Shown in pieces: positions 25,517-36,000 of a DNA stretch of 64,000 bases (the stretch's first letter is position 1; every line of letters begins with the position of its first letter). A program made the translations under genes and the position numbers. The DNA is from Thiomicrorhabdus sp. zzn3 (GTDB lineage: Bacteria; Pseudomonadota; Gammaproteobacteria; Thiomicrospirales; Thiomicrospiraceae): the NCBI RefSeq assembly GCF_029767755.1, contig NZ_JARUQS010000001.1:1426001-1490000 (forward strand), given 5' to 3'. The notes beneath the pieces are model-generated. The model did not search any database, was not told where the DNA came from, and saw nothing but the letters and a program-made list of their open reading frames with translations.

Positions 25517-28001
25517 GTCTTGGCTTCAAGATGCCGGTACGGCCTCCCGCTGGTTTTTCCGCAGTCTCAAAAAAGGCGACTGGGTGTGGCTGGTGGTGGC
25601 GGTGATTATCGCCAGCCTGACCGTGACTCTGGTTAAACAGCTTGGTGAAAGCGTTCAGCAGAGCATGCTGCGCAAAGCCGCCGAATCATTGGGAGCCGAT
25701 CTGGTGATTCGCAGCAGCCGACCGCTTGATCCCCAGTGGCAACAGCGTGCTCAAGCACAAGGACTGCAAACCGCACAAACGATTTCACTGGTCACCATGG
25801 CGTTAAGCGGCGAGCAGTTTCAGCTGGTTCAGCTCAAGGCCGTTCCCGAACACTATCCTCTGCGCGGACGCATTCAAGCCACCGCTGAGCTGGCATTCAA
25901 ACCGTTGGATTCTCAGCAGGCCTGGGTAGAACCGCGCTTGTTAAATTTGATGGGATTGAACGCTCAAAGCACCCTGACGCTTGGCGAGCGCCCATTTACA
26001 CTCGCCGGAAGCGTGCGCAATCCGCAAGGCTTTTCTCCAATGAGCGGCTTTGCGCCGTTGGTGCTGATTCAAACGGATGAACTTGAGGCCACCGGACTGT
26101 TAGGACCGGGCAGCCGCGCCCGTTATGAACTGCAATTGGCAGGAGAAGCCAAACAGATCGAACGCTTTGCTCAACAACTTAGAAAACAAGACAACCCTCA
26201 CTGGCAGATTCTCTCTGCACAATCCCCCGGCGAAGATTTGGAGAAGTCGCTGAACACCGCTTGGCTGTTTCTCGATCTGTCGGCGCTTTCTGCGGTCTTG
26301 GTGGCGGGCCTGTCGATTTTGATCGCCAGCCGTTTTTACCTCAACCGCTGGCGCAGTAGCATGGCGTTGATGCGCGCCATGGGGGCCAGCAACCGCCAAA
26401 TGCAGCGCCTGTTTGCCATGCAATTGAGTTGGATCGCGGTCTTCAGTAGTCTGATCGGGGTGGGGCTCGGCTATGGTCTGTCGGTTGGCTTGCAACCGTT
26501 ACTGGCCCAATATTTCGATCCGCTGGTGATCGCCTCGCCATGGACCGCCATGCTCACCGGCTTTATCAGCGGACTACTGGTTCTGTGGAGTTTTGCCTGG
26601 CAGGCGTTCCAAAACGCAGTGGGCACCGCGCCGATGCATATCCTCAAAGCGGTTCCGCAGTCACCGGATACCCTGCACTGGCTAATCAGTTTTGCCCTCT
26701 TGCTTGGCCTGATCACCCTGATGCTCGGCATCGACTCTTTGCTATGGATTCTGGCAGGCCTGGTGGTGATCAGCCTGGCCTTGCTGCTGACCGCCCACCT
26801 GCTGTTAAAAGCCATGGGCATACTGCAAGTTCGCAGCCGCGGCTGGTTGCGTATTGCACTCTCTAACTTATTGAAAGAACCAGGCCTGGTTAAAATTCAA
26901 CTGGTATCCGTGGGCATGGTGTTGTTTGTGCTCATGCTGATGACCTTTATCCGCCAGGACATGCTGCAAAACTGGCAAGCCACCCTGCCGGAAAACACCC
27001 CCAATACTTTTGTGATGAATGTCCAGCCTGATCAACTGGAAACCACGAATCACATTCTCGCTCAATTCAATCTCCATCCCGAAATGGTGCCGATGGCACG
27101 CGGTCGCTTAACCGCCATTAACGAAATTCCGTTACGCGCTTCAGAACAAACCGAAGATCGCGCTCGTCGTTTACTGGAGCGTGAATCGAACCTGGCTTTT
27201 CTCAATGCCATTCCGGCTCATAATGAAGTCGTAGCCAGATTACCAACTGACCGCACAAAGGCAAATCCACTGCCTTGGGTATCGGTAGAATCCGGCATGG
27301 CTGAACTGTTCAATATTCATCCCGGGGATCGTCTGAGTTTCAACATCAGTGGCCAGACTGTCACCTATCAGGTCAACAGTTTGCGTTCGGTCGAGTGGCA
27401 GAGCTTTCAATTGAATTTCTTCTTTATCCTGCAACCGCAGAACGAATCCGACATCCCGGTTTCTTACATCGGTAATTTTTATTTGGGCGGTGACAACGGC
27501 GAAACAGAAAGACTTACCCGTAACCTGGCTGAACAGGTTCCGGGAGTCTTGCTCATCGACGTGCGCCAAATCATGCAACAAATTCAGGAAATCATGTCAC
27601 AGGCCAGTTGGGCGGTTTCAGGGCTGTATGGCTTTACTCTGCTGGCCAGCCTCGGCGTCCTCTTTACCGCCACGCTGGCCAGCCAGCAAGGACGGGTGCA
27701 AAGCTGGTTGTTGCTCCGTACCCTGGGGGCCACCAATCGCGAGATTTACCAGATCGGACTGACGGAATTTCTCCTTCTCGGCGGTTTGGCCGGACTGTTG
27801 GCCGCAAGCTTTGCGCAACTGAGCGGCGTGCTGATCAGTCATTTCCTGCTCAAAACCGAGGCACAAGTCGAGCCGCAACTATGGGGATTAAGCGTGATCA
27901 GTGGAATGGGATTATTGCTGTTGATTGGGTTGCTGACCCAGCATCGTTTTTTAAGAAAAAGTCCGCAGCAACTCAAACTCTATTTGAACCACCACGGCTA
28001 A
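25509..28001 (+). CDS. FtsX-like ABC permease, YbbP-like
   Basis: About 830 residues from the ATG at 25509, which overlaps the stop of the ATPase gene. Membrane segments at the N-terminus, two FtsX-domain clusters of three helices (around residues 260-390 and 715-825) and a large periplasmic MacB_PCD-like domain fit the YbbP family of lipid or lipoprotein-related exporters. The neighbour tesA-type esterase matches the conserved tesA-ybbA-ybbP set. The substrate is unknown. Three CAGGCCTG octamers lie in this gene (25917, 26756, 26881). Confidence 0.9.
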   Translation: MNESWLQDAGTASRWFFRSLKKGDWVWLVVAVIIASLTVTLVKQLGESVQQSMLRKAAESLGADLVIRSSRPLDPQWQQRAQAQGLQTAQTISLVTMALSGEQFQLVQLKAVPEHYPLRGRIQATAELAFKPLDSQQAWVEPRLLNLMGLNAQSTLTLGERPFTLAGSVRNPQGFSPMSGFAPLVLIQTDELEATGLLGPGSRARYELQLAGEAKQIERFAQQLRKQDNPHWQILSAQSPGEDLEKSLNTAWLFLDLSALSAVLVAGLSILIASRFYLNRWRSSMALMRAMGASNRQMQRLFAMQLSWIAVFSSLIGVGLGYGLSVGLQPLLAQYFDPLVIASPWTAMLTGFISGLLVLWSFAWQAFQNAVGTAPMHILKAVPQSPDTLHWLISFALLLGLITLMLGIDSLLWILAGLVVISLALLLTAHLLLKAMGILQVRSRGWLRIALSNLLKEPGLVKIQLVSVGMVLFVLMLMTFIRQDMLQNWQATLPENTPNTFVMNVQPDQLETTNHILAQFNLHPEMVPMARGRLTAINEIPLRASEQTEDRARRLLERESNLAFLNAIPAHNEVVARLPTDRTKANPLPWVSVESGMAELFNIHPGDRLSFNISGQTVTYQVNSLRSVEWQSFQLNFFFILQPQNESDIPVSYIGNFYLGGDNGETERLTRNLAEQVPGVLLIDVRQIMQQIQEIMSQASWAVSGLYGFTLLASLGVLFTATLASQQGRVQSWLLLRTLGATNREIYQIGLTEFLLLGGLAGLLAASFAQLSGVLISHFLLKTEAQVEPQLWGLSVISGMGLLLLIGLLTQHRFLRKSPQQLKLYLNHHG

Positions 28002-28011
28002 CAAGATTCCT

Positions 28012-28043
28012 GACGAAACCGAACAGGCCTGTTCGGTTTCGTC
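28012..28043. terminator. 32-base perfect palindrome centred on CAGGCCTG
   Basis: Left arm GACGAAACCGAACAGG and its exact reverse complement, with the octamer at the centre. It lies between the convergent permease (ends 28001) and DUF3087 (ends 28075) genes, where a bidirectional terminator is expected, but there is no loop and only a modest T run. It is one of the longest forms of the motif family. Confidence 0.6.
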
Positions 28044-28074
28044 TAAAGAGAAGCATAAACCTGTAATAACAGCC

Positions 28075-28608
28075 TTAGCCAGCCTCTGACGCATGACTAA
28101 AACGTTCGACCCATTGCGGATCAAAACGCCGCTGTTCCAACGCAATGCCATGCTCTCGCAACCTGGTTTCCAAAGCGTGTTTTTCGGCCTGTAAATCAAT
28201 CAACGCGGTGCTGTTCTCTTCCAAACGGTGCATCTGCGCCAACCCTAGGTGATAAAAACGCAGAATTTTCATCGCCTCTTCATCCCCCGCTTCCACGGCT
28301 TCCTGAATTGGGCGCAACTTGTTCGTAATATGCATCAGACTGCGCTTCAAACGCCAAGCATACATGGCCTCTTTCATCCACGGTTGATCCTTAAAAAACC
28401 ACTTAACAATGAATCCGGTCAGTACCAATCCGGCAAAGGCGCCCATAAAGTTCAATACGATCAGGTTATTGGAATAGTCACCTAGCCAGTGTACAAACAG
28501 TCGCGCAGTCGCCAAGCCTACGACCATAAACATCGCCATAATAATCATGGTCGATTTACGCGTCTGCTTGCGGTAATGTTGCGGATCAATTTCTTGTAAC
28601 TCAAACAC
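28075..28608 (-). CDS. DUF3087 family membrane protein
   Basis: 177 residues with two membrane helices (STMIIMAMFMVVGLATARLFVHWL and NLIVLNFMGAFAGLVLTGFIVKWFF), then a soluble C-terminal part with a coiled-coil-like end. The opening (FELQEIDPQHYRKQTRKSTM) and the helical C-terminal part resemble DUF3087 proteins of gammaproteobacteria. Function unknown. The gene is monocistronic and convergent with the ABC permease gene. Confidence 0.7.
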   Translation of the reverse strand: MFELQEIDPQHYRKQTRKSTMIIMAMFMVVGLATARLFVHWLGDYSNNLIVLNFMGAFAGLVLTGFIVKWFFKDQPWMKEAMYAWRLKRSLMHITNKLRPIQEAVEAGDEEAMKILRFYHLGLAQMHRLEENSTALIDLQAEKHALETRLREHGIALEQRRFDPQWVERFSHASEAG

Positions 28609-28867
28609 GGAAATTTCCTCTTACTGTTAAGACAGCGCAGTATATTACCATCTTAAAAGAAACGGTTGATCAAGTTCTTTTCAGAACCTTAAAGTGCTTA
28701 ACCATCATCATCCCGCATGCCACCGACTTTGCGTTGTTATTTATACAAAACCACTACCCCCCTACCAATCAATCGTCTCAAAGGGTTAGCGTCTTTACAT
28801 TGAGTTATTGAATAAAACGCTCTAGAATCGAAGATAAAACGGTCAAAAATCCCAAAGTAGATCCATA

Positions 28868-31255
28868 GTGAAAACCTTATACAACAGCGATATCCATTCG
28901 GGAAAAATCATCTTTTTCGTTTGGGACGCCTCCCAAAACTGGCGAGTCAAAAGCGTTTCTGAAAGTATTTTTCCAATTCTCGGCTATGCAAGCGAAGACT
29001 TTGAAAGCGGTGACGTTGATTATGCATCCCTTATCCATCCGGATGACCTCGCCAAAGTCAAACAAGCACTCAGCTATGCGGTGCGAACGGGAAAAGATGA
29101 ATTTAGCCATGAAATTTACCGCGTTAAGGGGGCGGACAATCAATACCGTTATGTCTATGACCATACCAAAATCATTCGTAATGAGACTGGCGAGGTCATT
29201 GAATATCACGGCTATGTTGCGGATGAAACCAAGCTTACCGAACAAAATATCCGCCTGGAACTGGTTCTATCCGGCACCGGTTTAGGCTTATGGGACTGGA
29301 ACCCGCAAACCCATGAAGTCACTTTTGACGAACGCTGGGCCGAGATGTTGGGCTACAAGCTTTCAGAAATCGAACCCAGAGTGGAATCCTGGGAATCCAG
29401 AGTACACCCGGACGATCTGCCAAAGTGTTATGAAGATTTGCAGGCACACATGGACGGCAAAACCGAGCTTTACGAAAACGTGCACCGCATGATGCATAAA
29501 GACGGCAAATGGCGCTATATTCTCGACAGAGGGCGTATTGTTGAACGTGATTTGGACGGCAAACCAACCCGTTTCTCAGGCACCCATACCGACATCACCC
29601 ATATTAAAGAGATTCAGTTTCAGCTGGAGAGAAAAAATCAGGAGCTCAAAAAACTTCATGATTCATTAAACGAAGCGTCCAAAGTGGCCAAAATTGGATT
29701 TTGGGAATACATAGACGGCGCCCCGTTTTTAAGTTGGAGCGAAGGCACCTACGACATCTTCGAAATCGGCGATTACCAGCAAAAAATCTCATATGCTGAT
29801 TTTCTCAACCATCTCGATCCTGCCGAAGCGGAAACCTTGAACGCCACTTTCCAACACTCTATTCAAAACCAACGGCCTTATTTCACAACCCATAAAATCC
29901 GCACCGCTGAAGACCATATTAAATATGTCGAAGAACGAGCTGTTCATTATTATGATGAAACCGGTCGCTACCAAAAATCCGTAGGCAGCATCTACGATGT
30001 CAGCGAACAATATTTGGCGCAGCAGGACTTGGAAAAACAGCGAGTGAAATATCACACGCTGATGAACAATGCTTCTGACGCCCTGTTCATTATGTCTATC
30101 GATGGCAGACTGGTTGAATACAGCAAACAAACCCATGAGCTGCTCGGCTACACAGATGATGAAATGAAAAACCTCACCGTCTTTGACTGGGATAAAGAGA
30201 TCACTGAAGCAGAATTTCAAGGCATTGTCGATGCCCTCTCACAGAAAAATCAAGCGATTACCGTAGAGCGCACCCATACCCGTAAAGACGGTTCAGAATA
30301 TACGGCTGAAATCACAGCCAATCTGGTGGAAATCGGCGATGAACGGTTTGTTTATGCCGCAGTCCGAGACATCACCGAGAAAAAACAGCAGGACGCTTTG
30401 ATTCTTGAACAGCGCAACGAACTGGAAACCATTTTCAGCTCAGCTCTGGAAGGTATAGGCCTGATCAATTTAGAGCATGGCTTCATCAAGGCCAACAATA
30501 AGTTGATGGAAATCCTGGGATACCGCTTTCCAGAACTACAACAGAAACAATTCGATGAATTAGCGCATCCCGACGATCAGGAAAAGGCAGGTAATATCTA
30601 TCTCACTGCTATTCAAAAAGGCACCTGTGAAAATACCGAAGTAAGATTTATTAGCAAAGACGGCTCTGTCAAACTGTTGAATATCTCGATGGCACTCATG
30701 CCCAATAAACAAGAGTTGCTCATGACGATGGCCGACCATACCGAGTTGTGGAAAAAAGAGCAGCTGTTGATCGAAAAGTCTTATACCGATGAATTAACCC
30801 AACTGCAAAACAGAAAGGCGTTTAAGAAAAAATTGAATGAACTTTTATCCTTAAATAAACGTTACGGTTCAACTTTCTCTTTTGTCATTTTTGACATCGA
30901 CAATTTTAAAGCCATCAATGATACCTTCGGCCACCAGGCCGGCGACCGGGTTCTAATCAATCTCAGCGAGTTGATTCAAACCTCCATTCGGGAAAATGAC
31001 TATCTCTTCCGGATTGGTGGTGAAGAGTTTGTCATTCTCATGGCAGAAACAAGTGTGCACAATGCCGCACAGGCGGCTGAAAAGTTACGCGAAGCCATTA
31101 ATGCACAATTAACACTGCATGAAAATGCGGTCACAATCAGTCTTGGCGTCACCGAAGTCAAGGAGCTCGATGATGAAGACGACATCTACATCAGAGCGGA
31201 TAACTTTTTGTACCAATCCAAAGCGGAAGGCAAGAATATGGTGACAAGCGGGTAA
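28868..31255 (+). CDS. Diguanylate cyclase with multiple PAS domains
   Basis: 795 residues; the start is GTG at 28868. About five PAS units in series (near 10-115, 130-250, 260-380, 390-510, 515-630), several followed by PAC-like segments, then a GGDEF domain with RIGGEEFVIL and the I-site REND five residues before it. No EAL domain, so it is expected to make cyclic di-GMP in response to signals sensed by the PAS units; cofactor and signal are unknown. No membrane segment is seen, so it is cytosolic. It stands alone with about 260 bases of upstream sequence. Confidence 0.92.
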   Translation: MKTLYNSDIHSGKIIFFVWDASQNWRVKSVSESIFPILGYASEDFESGDVDYASLIHPDDLAKVKQALSYAVRTGKDEFSHEIYRVKGADNQYRYVYDHTKIIRNETGEVIEYHGYVADETKLTEQNIRLELVLSGTGLGLWDWNPQTHEVTFDERWAEMLGYKLSEIEPRVESWESRVHPDDLPKCYEDLQAHMDGKTELYENVHRMMHKDGKWRYILDRGRIVERDLDGKPTRFSGTHTDITHIKEIQFQLERKNQELKKLHDSLNEASKVAKIGFWEYIDGAPFLSWSEGTYDIFEIGDYQQKISYADFLNHLDPAEAETLNATFQHSIQNQRPYFTTHKIRTAEDHIKYVEERAVHYYDETGRYQKSVGSIYDVSEQYLAQQDLEKQRVKYHTLMNNASDALFIMSIDGRLVEYSKQTHELLGYTDDEMKNLTVFDWDKEITEAEFQGIVDALSQKNQAITVERTHTRKDGSEYTAEITANLVEIGDERFVYAAVRDITEKKQQDALILEQRNELETIFSSALEGIGLINLEHGFIKANNKLMEILGYRFPELQQKQFDELAHPDDQEKAGNIYLTAIQKGTCENTEVRFISKDGSVKLLNISMALMPNKQELLMTMADHTELWKKEQLLIEKSYTDELTQLQNRKAFKKKLNELLSLNKRYGSTFSFVIFDIDNFKAINDTFGHQAGDRVLINLSELIQTSIRENDYLFRIGGEEFVILMAETSVHNAAQAAEKLREAINAQLTLHENAVTISLGVTEVKELDDEDDIYIRADNFLYQSKAEGKNMVTSG

Positions 31256-31356
31256 GACAATATAAAATCGCCCCACATATATGCATATTCAATGGATGTT
31301 TTTGGGATAAATCAGAAATAAAGCCAATATAACTTATTGATTTTATTATATATAAA

Positions 31357-31433
31357 TGGTCGGAGTGACAGGATTTGAACCTGCGACCACCACACCCCCA
31401 GTGTGGTGCGCTACCAAACTGCGCTACACCCCG
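31357..31433 (-). tRNA. tRNA-Pro (GGG)
   Basis: 77 bases on the reverse strand that fold as a cloverleaf: acceptor CGGGGTG with CACTCCG and an encoded CCA end; D-loop AGCGCAGTTTGGTAGCGC; anticodon stem CCACA/TGTGG with loop CTGGGGG giving anticodon GGG; T-arm with GGTTCAAATCC. The anticodon reads proline CCC/CCU. It is an isolated gene with its own promoter. Confidence 0.95.
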
Positions 31434-31449
31434 ATATAAGAGAGTTAGA

Positions 31450-31477
31450 ATTATAGGGAGTTTGTGCGACAAATCAA
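31450..31477 (-). promoter_or_regulatory. Promoter of tRNA-Pro
   Basis: Reverse strand -35 TTGATT and -10 TATAAT spaced by 16 bases, about 17 bases upstream of the mature tRNA 5' end. This is a close match to the sigma-70 consensus. A CAGGCCTG copy (31479-31486) abuts the -35 box upstream. Confidence 0.75.
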
Positions 31478-31570
31478 CCAGGCCTGCCTGTTTTTGACTG
31501 GTTTTTTTATCTTCTCATTGCGCGCGATCCAGCTGCGAAATGCAAGCACTCCCTATAAGGTTTAATTACA

Positions 31571-33037
31571 TCAAGGCTTTGGTTCCGCTTTTAACCAGCT
31601 ACCGCCCAGAGCTTTATAGAGGCTGACCAAGGCGCTGGAATGGTTCAGCTTCATGGTCACTTCAGCCAATTCGGCATTGAACAGGTTGCGCTGAGCGTCC
31701 AGTACTTCCAGGTAACTGGAATAACCGGCATCGAAACGATTCTTCGCCAAGTCCAATGTCTGCTTCAAAGCGCTCACCTGACGCTTCTGAGCTTCAAGCT
31801 GCTTACTGCTGCCTTCCAACTGCGTCAAGGCATCCAAAACCTCTCTGAAAGCGTTACGAACCGTCTGCTGATAATTGATCACCATCGCTTTCTTGTCCGC
31901 TTCACTGTATTGAACCATGGCTTGACGGCGGCCGTAGTCGAAGATCGGCGCACTGATTCCAGCCGACGCGTTCCACATGACCGAATCGTCATCAAACAGA
32001 TGGCTCAAGGCTTCACTCTGGAAGCCCAACAGGCCTGTCAGACTGATCGAGGGGAACAAGGCCGCTTTGGCGACACCGATATTGGCATTCGCGGCAATCA
32101 AACGCTGTTCGGCTGCATAAATGTCCGGGCGGCGGTCCAGTAAGTCCGACGGCAGACTTTTCGGTATCGGTAAGCTGTGAGTAAAGGCTAAAGATTCCGT
32201 TGGCATTGTTTCAGCGGACATTTCGACCAGAGCTTTCGGTGAGCGTCCGACCAAGACGCCTAATGCATGCAACTGCAAGTCACGCTGTTCCTGAAGCTGG
32301 TGAAGCGAAATCTCCACCGCAGCCAGTTCGGATTCGGCCTGATAGACCGTCAAAGGGGTCACACTTCCATACTCCAACTGGGTCTGCCGCAGTTCAAGCG
32401 TCTCTTTTCTCGATTGCACCGTGTTCTGCGCCAACTTCAAACTCTGATTCAGGGCCATCAGGTTCAGATACGCCTTGGCAACCGCGGCACTGATGCTCAG
32501 CTTCAAGGTATGCTGATCAGCTTGTGTGGCTTTGAGCGTCGCCTCGGACTGTTTCACCGAAGCGTCAACCCTGCCCCACAAATCGATTTCATAGCTCAAT
32601 AGGGCCCCCAGAGAAAAATCACCGAAAGTGGTCCCCTGCTGGAGTGGATAAGCTTGGTCACTACTCTGAATTCGAGCCAGTCCAGCGTTGGCATTCAGTT
32701 CAGGATACTGTCCGGAGCGGCTCTGGCGTAATACTGAGACCGCTTTTTCCAAATTCACACGCGCCAGAGCAATGTCCTGATTGTGTTGCAGTGCGTCGGC
32801 AATCAGCTTATCCAATGTCGAGTCGCCACATAACTGCCGCCACCAAACCGATTCATCCGCAGCGACGCTTTTCAGCTGCTGGGTCTGGGTCAGTGGCCAC
32901 TGCTCCGGAAGTTCGGTTTTCGGTTTTTCATAAACCGGAATCTGACTGCATCCCGTCAACAACAAAATCGGCATCAGTATAGACCACGGTTTTAACACCG
33001 TACGATTCATCGCTTTATTCAACGTGAACTGTTTCAT
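31571..33037 (-). CDS. Outer-membrane efflux lipoprotein, NodT/OprM type
   Basis: 488 residues. A lipobox LLTGCS after a short signal peptide gives a lipidated mature N-terminus, followed by the two repeated OEP helical domains (ALARVNLEKAVSVLRQSRSGQYPELNANAGL, and DAGYSSYLEVLDAQRNLFNAELAEV). It forms the outer-membrane channel of a tripartite pump. It overlaps the RND gene by ATGA and is the third gene of the efflux operon. Confidence 0.93.
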   Translation of the reverse strand: MKQFTLNKAMNRTVLKPWSILMPILLLTGCSQIPVYEKPKTELPEQWPLTQTQQLKSVAADESVWWRQLCGDSTLDKLIADALQHNQDIALARVNLEKAVSVLRQSRSGQYPELNANAGLARIQSSDQAYPLQQGTTFGDFSLGALLSYEIDLWGRVDASVKQSEATLKATQADQHTLKLSISAAVAKAYLNLMALNQSLKLAQNTVQSRKETLELRQTQLEYGSVTPLTVYQAESELAAVEISLHQLQEQRDLQLHALGVLVGRSPKALVEMSAETMPTESLAFTHSLPIPKSLPSDLLDRRPDIYAAEQRLIAANANIGVAKAALFPSISLTGLLGFQSEALSHLFDDDSVMWNASAGISAPIFDYGRRQAMVQYSEADKKAMVINYQQTVRNAFREVLDALTQLEGSSKQLEAQKRQVSALKQTLDLAKNRFDAGYSSYLEVLDAQRNLFNAELAEVTMKLNHSSALVSLYKALGGSWLKAEPKP

Positions 33038-36000
33038 CTTTCTGACTCCTGTGTGATGGCCGGTTTCTCAATTTTAGTCCCTTCTTTACCGGAAATGCGT
33101 TCCGAAAATTCGGCGATCCAGCGGAAGAACATCGGCACAAACAACGGAGCGAAAACGGTTGCCGCAATCATTCCACCCACCAATCCGGTTCCCACCGCCT
33201 CACGGGCGGCGGCGCCGGCACCGGTACTCAACATCAGAGGCACCGCCGCAATGGTGAATGCCAGCGAGGTCATCACAATCGGACGGAAACGCAATTTGGC
33301 GGCATGTTGCGCCGCTTCCACCAAGGGCACACCTTTCTTACGTTCCTGCATCGCCACCTCGACAATCAGAATCGCATTCTTCGCCGACAGACCGATCAAG
33401 GTCAGAAGCCCGAGTTCAAAATAGATGTCGTTACTCAAGCCACTCAACCAGACGGCAATCGACGCACCTAGCACCGCAAACGGCACCGCGGTGATGACAG
33501 CCAACGGAATCGACCAACGCTCATATTGTGCCGCCAGGATCAGGAAAACAAACAGCAGGCCAAACAGAAACGCCTGGTTACCGGCACTGGCCGATTGCTT
33601 CTGCTGATAGGCTTCACCCACCCAGCCTAGCGAATACCCTTCCGGCAAGACTTCTTTGGCCACCTCTTCAAATGCGGCAATCGCTTGACCGGAGCTGTAA
33701 CCTGGGGCCGGCTCCCCCATCAATTTAGCGGCCGGGAACAGGTTAAAACGATCGACAACGTCGGCTCCGGTCAGACGCTTGAAGGTCACCAAACTGCTCA
33801 ACGGAATCATTTCACCGGTTTGCGAACGCACGAACACTTGTGACAAGTCATCCGGTTTTTCACGGTAATCGGCTTCTGATTGCAGATTCACCTTGTAGGT
33901 ACGCCCGTATAGGTTGAAGTCATTAACGTACAAGCTTCCGAACGTGGCCTGCATGGCCGCAAATACTTCTTTGGCGGAAACCTGCATGCTCTGTGCCTTC
34001 TCTCGATCCAATACCACCTCATACTGTGGAACCTTGGTCGAGAAGGTTGTGCGCACCTGTTGCAACTCAGGACGTGCCGCCGCTTTGGCGATCAACTCAT
34101 CGGTCACCTTACTCAGAGCAAGCGACCCCTGGCCTGTCCGGTTTTGCAGATAAGCTTCAAAACCACCGGTCATACTCATCCCCATGATGGTCGGCATGCC
34201 GATCGGGATACTGAAGGCATCCGGTACGGCCATCAATTGGCCGAATAGCTGTCCAACAATCGCATCAGACGACAATTCAGGCGATTGACGCTCATCCCAG
34301 TGTTTCAGTTTCACAAATGAAACCGCCGAATCGGTTTTTTGGGTGAATGTCTGCAAGTCGAATCCAGCGAAACTAATGGCGTGTTCGACCCCCGGATGCG
34401 CCAATAAGGTATCACTTACCTGATCACGCACCACTTCCATCCTCGACAACGAAGAAGCCGGTGGCAAGTAGCTTAATACAAACAGCGTTCCTTTATCTTC
34501 TTGTGGTAACAGGCTTTTCGGCAAATGACTTAAAGACTGATAAGTCACGGCAATCAAACCACCGAACAGAATGACGCTGATCAAACTGTAACGCATCACC
34601 AGACGGACACCGGAACTGAACCCGGAAGTCAGCCAATTGAAGAAGCGGTTGAAGGCACCGAAGAAACGGCCCTCCTCCAAATGTCCCGACTTCAACATAT
34701 TGGCACACAGCGCCGGCGTCAAGGTCAGTGCGACAATACCGGAAATGGTGACCGAAATCACGATGGTAATGGCGAACTGCTTGTACATCTGACCCGTCAA
34801 GCCGCCGATAAAGGCGACCGGCAGGAACACCGCTGCCAATACCAGTACGATGGCGATGATCGGACCGGTGATCTCGCTCATCGCTTTCAGCGTCGCCTCA
34901 CGTGCGGACAGGTGATAGGTTCGCATAATGCGCTCCACGTTCTCTACCACGATAATGGCGTCATCCACCACAATCCCGATTGCCAGGATCATACCGAACA
35001 GCGTTAACTGGTTGATCGAGAAACCAAGCAGGTACATACCGATGAAGGTTCCGATAATCGAAACCGGAATCGCCAAAACCGGAATCAAAGTCGCACGGAA
35101 GTTCTGCAGGAACAGGAACACCACCAGAACAACGAGAACCAGTGCTTCAAGCAAGGTATAGATAACTTTGTTAATGGAGATCTCGACAAACTCGGTGGTA
35201 TCGTAAGGCACAGCATAAGACAGGCCTTTCGGAAATTTCGCCGCGAGTTCTTCCAGCTTTGCGTCGATCAACTTGGACGTTTCCAAGGCATTCGCGCCTG
35301 GTTGCAGGAACACCCCCATAGGCACAGTTGGCTTACCGTCAAAGGTCGCATTGAAGTTATACGCTTGCGCGCCCAGCTCGACTCTGGCAACATCTTTCAG
35401 GCGCAACATCGCACCGTCTTTTTCCGCGCGTAGAATGATATTTTCGAACTGAGAGACATCAGACAAACGCCCTTCGGTCGTCACCGTATAAGTGAAAGCT
35501 TGCGCTCTATCCATAGGTTCCTGGCCGAAACGTCCGGCCGCAAACTGAGAGTTCTGCGCCTTGATCGCTGCCGAAATGTCGTTCGGAGTCAAATTAAACT
35601 TCGCCAGTTTGTTCGGATCCAGCCAGATACGCATGGAATAATCCTTGGAACCGAACTGTCTGACCTCGCCCACGCCTGGAATACGAGACAAATCGTCCAG
35701 CACATTGATCAGGCCATAGTTCGCGATAAAGACCGTATCCAGACTCGAATCATCGGAGTAAAGCGCGATAACCTTAAGGATACTGGAAGACTTTTTGTTG
35801 ACCTGTACACCCAATTGCTGAACTTCGGCAGGCAAACGGCTTAAAGCTCCCTGAACCTTGTTGTTCACGTTGATGTTAGCCTGATCGATATCGGTACCAA
35901 TATCGAACGTAACCGTCAAGGTCAAGGTGCCGGAAGAGGAGGTGACACTGTTGATGTACAACATATCGTCAATCCCGTTAATGGCCTGCTCCAAAGGCGC

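Noticed and set aside
31191-31472. Reverse frame of 93 codons across tRNA-Pro
   Set aside because: It reads through the tRNA gene and has no ribosome site or coding pattern.
31476-31508. Forward-strand stem AACCAG/CTGGTT followed by T residues
   Set aside because: Could end the PAS-GGDEF transcript, but it is 220 bases past the gene and beyond the antisense tRNA, and the stem is only six pairs.
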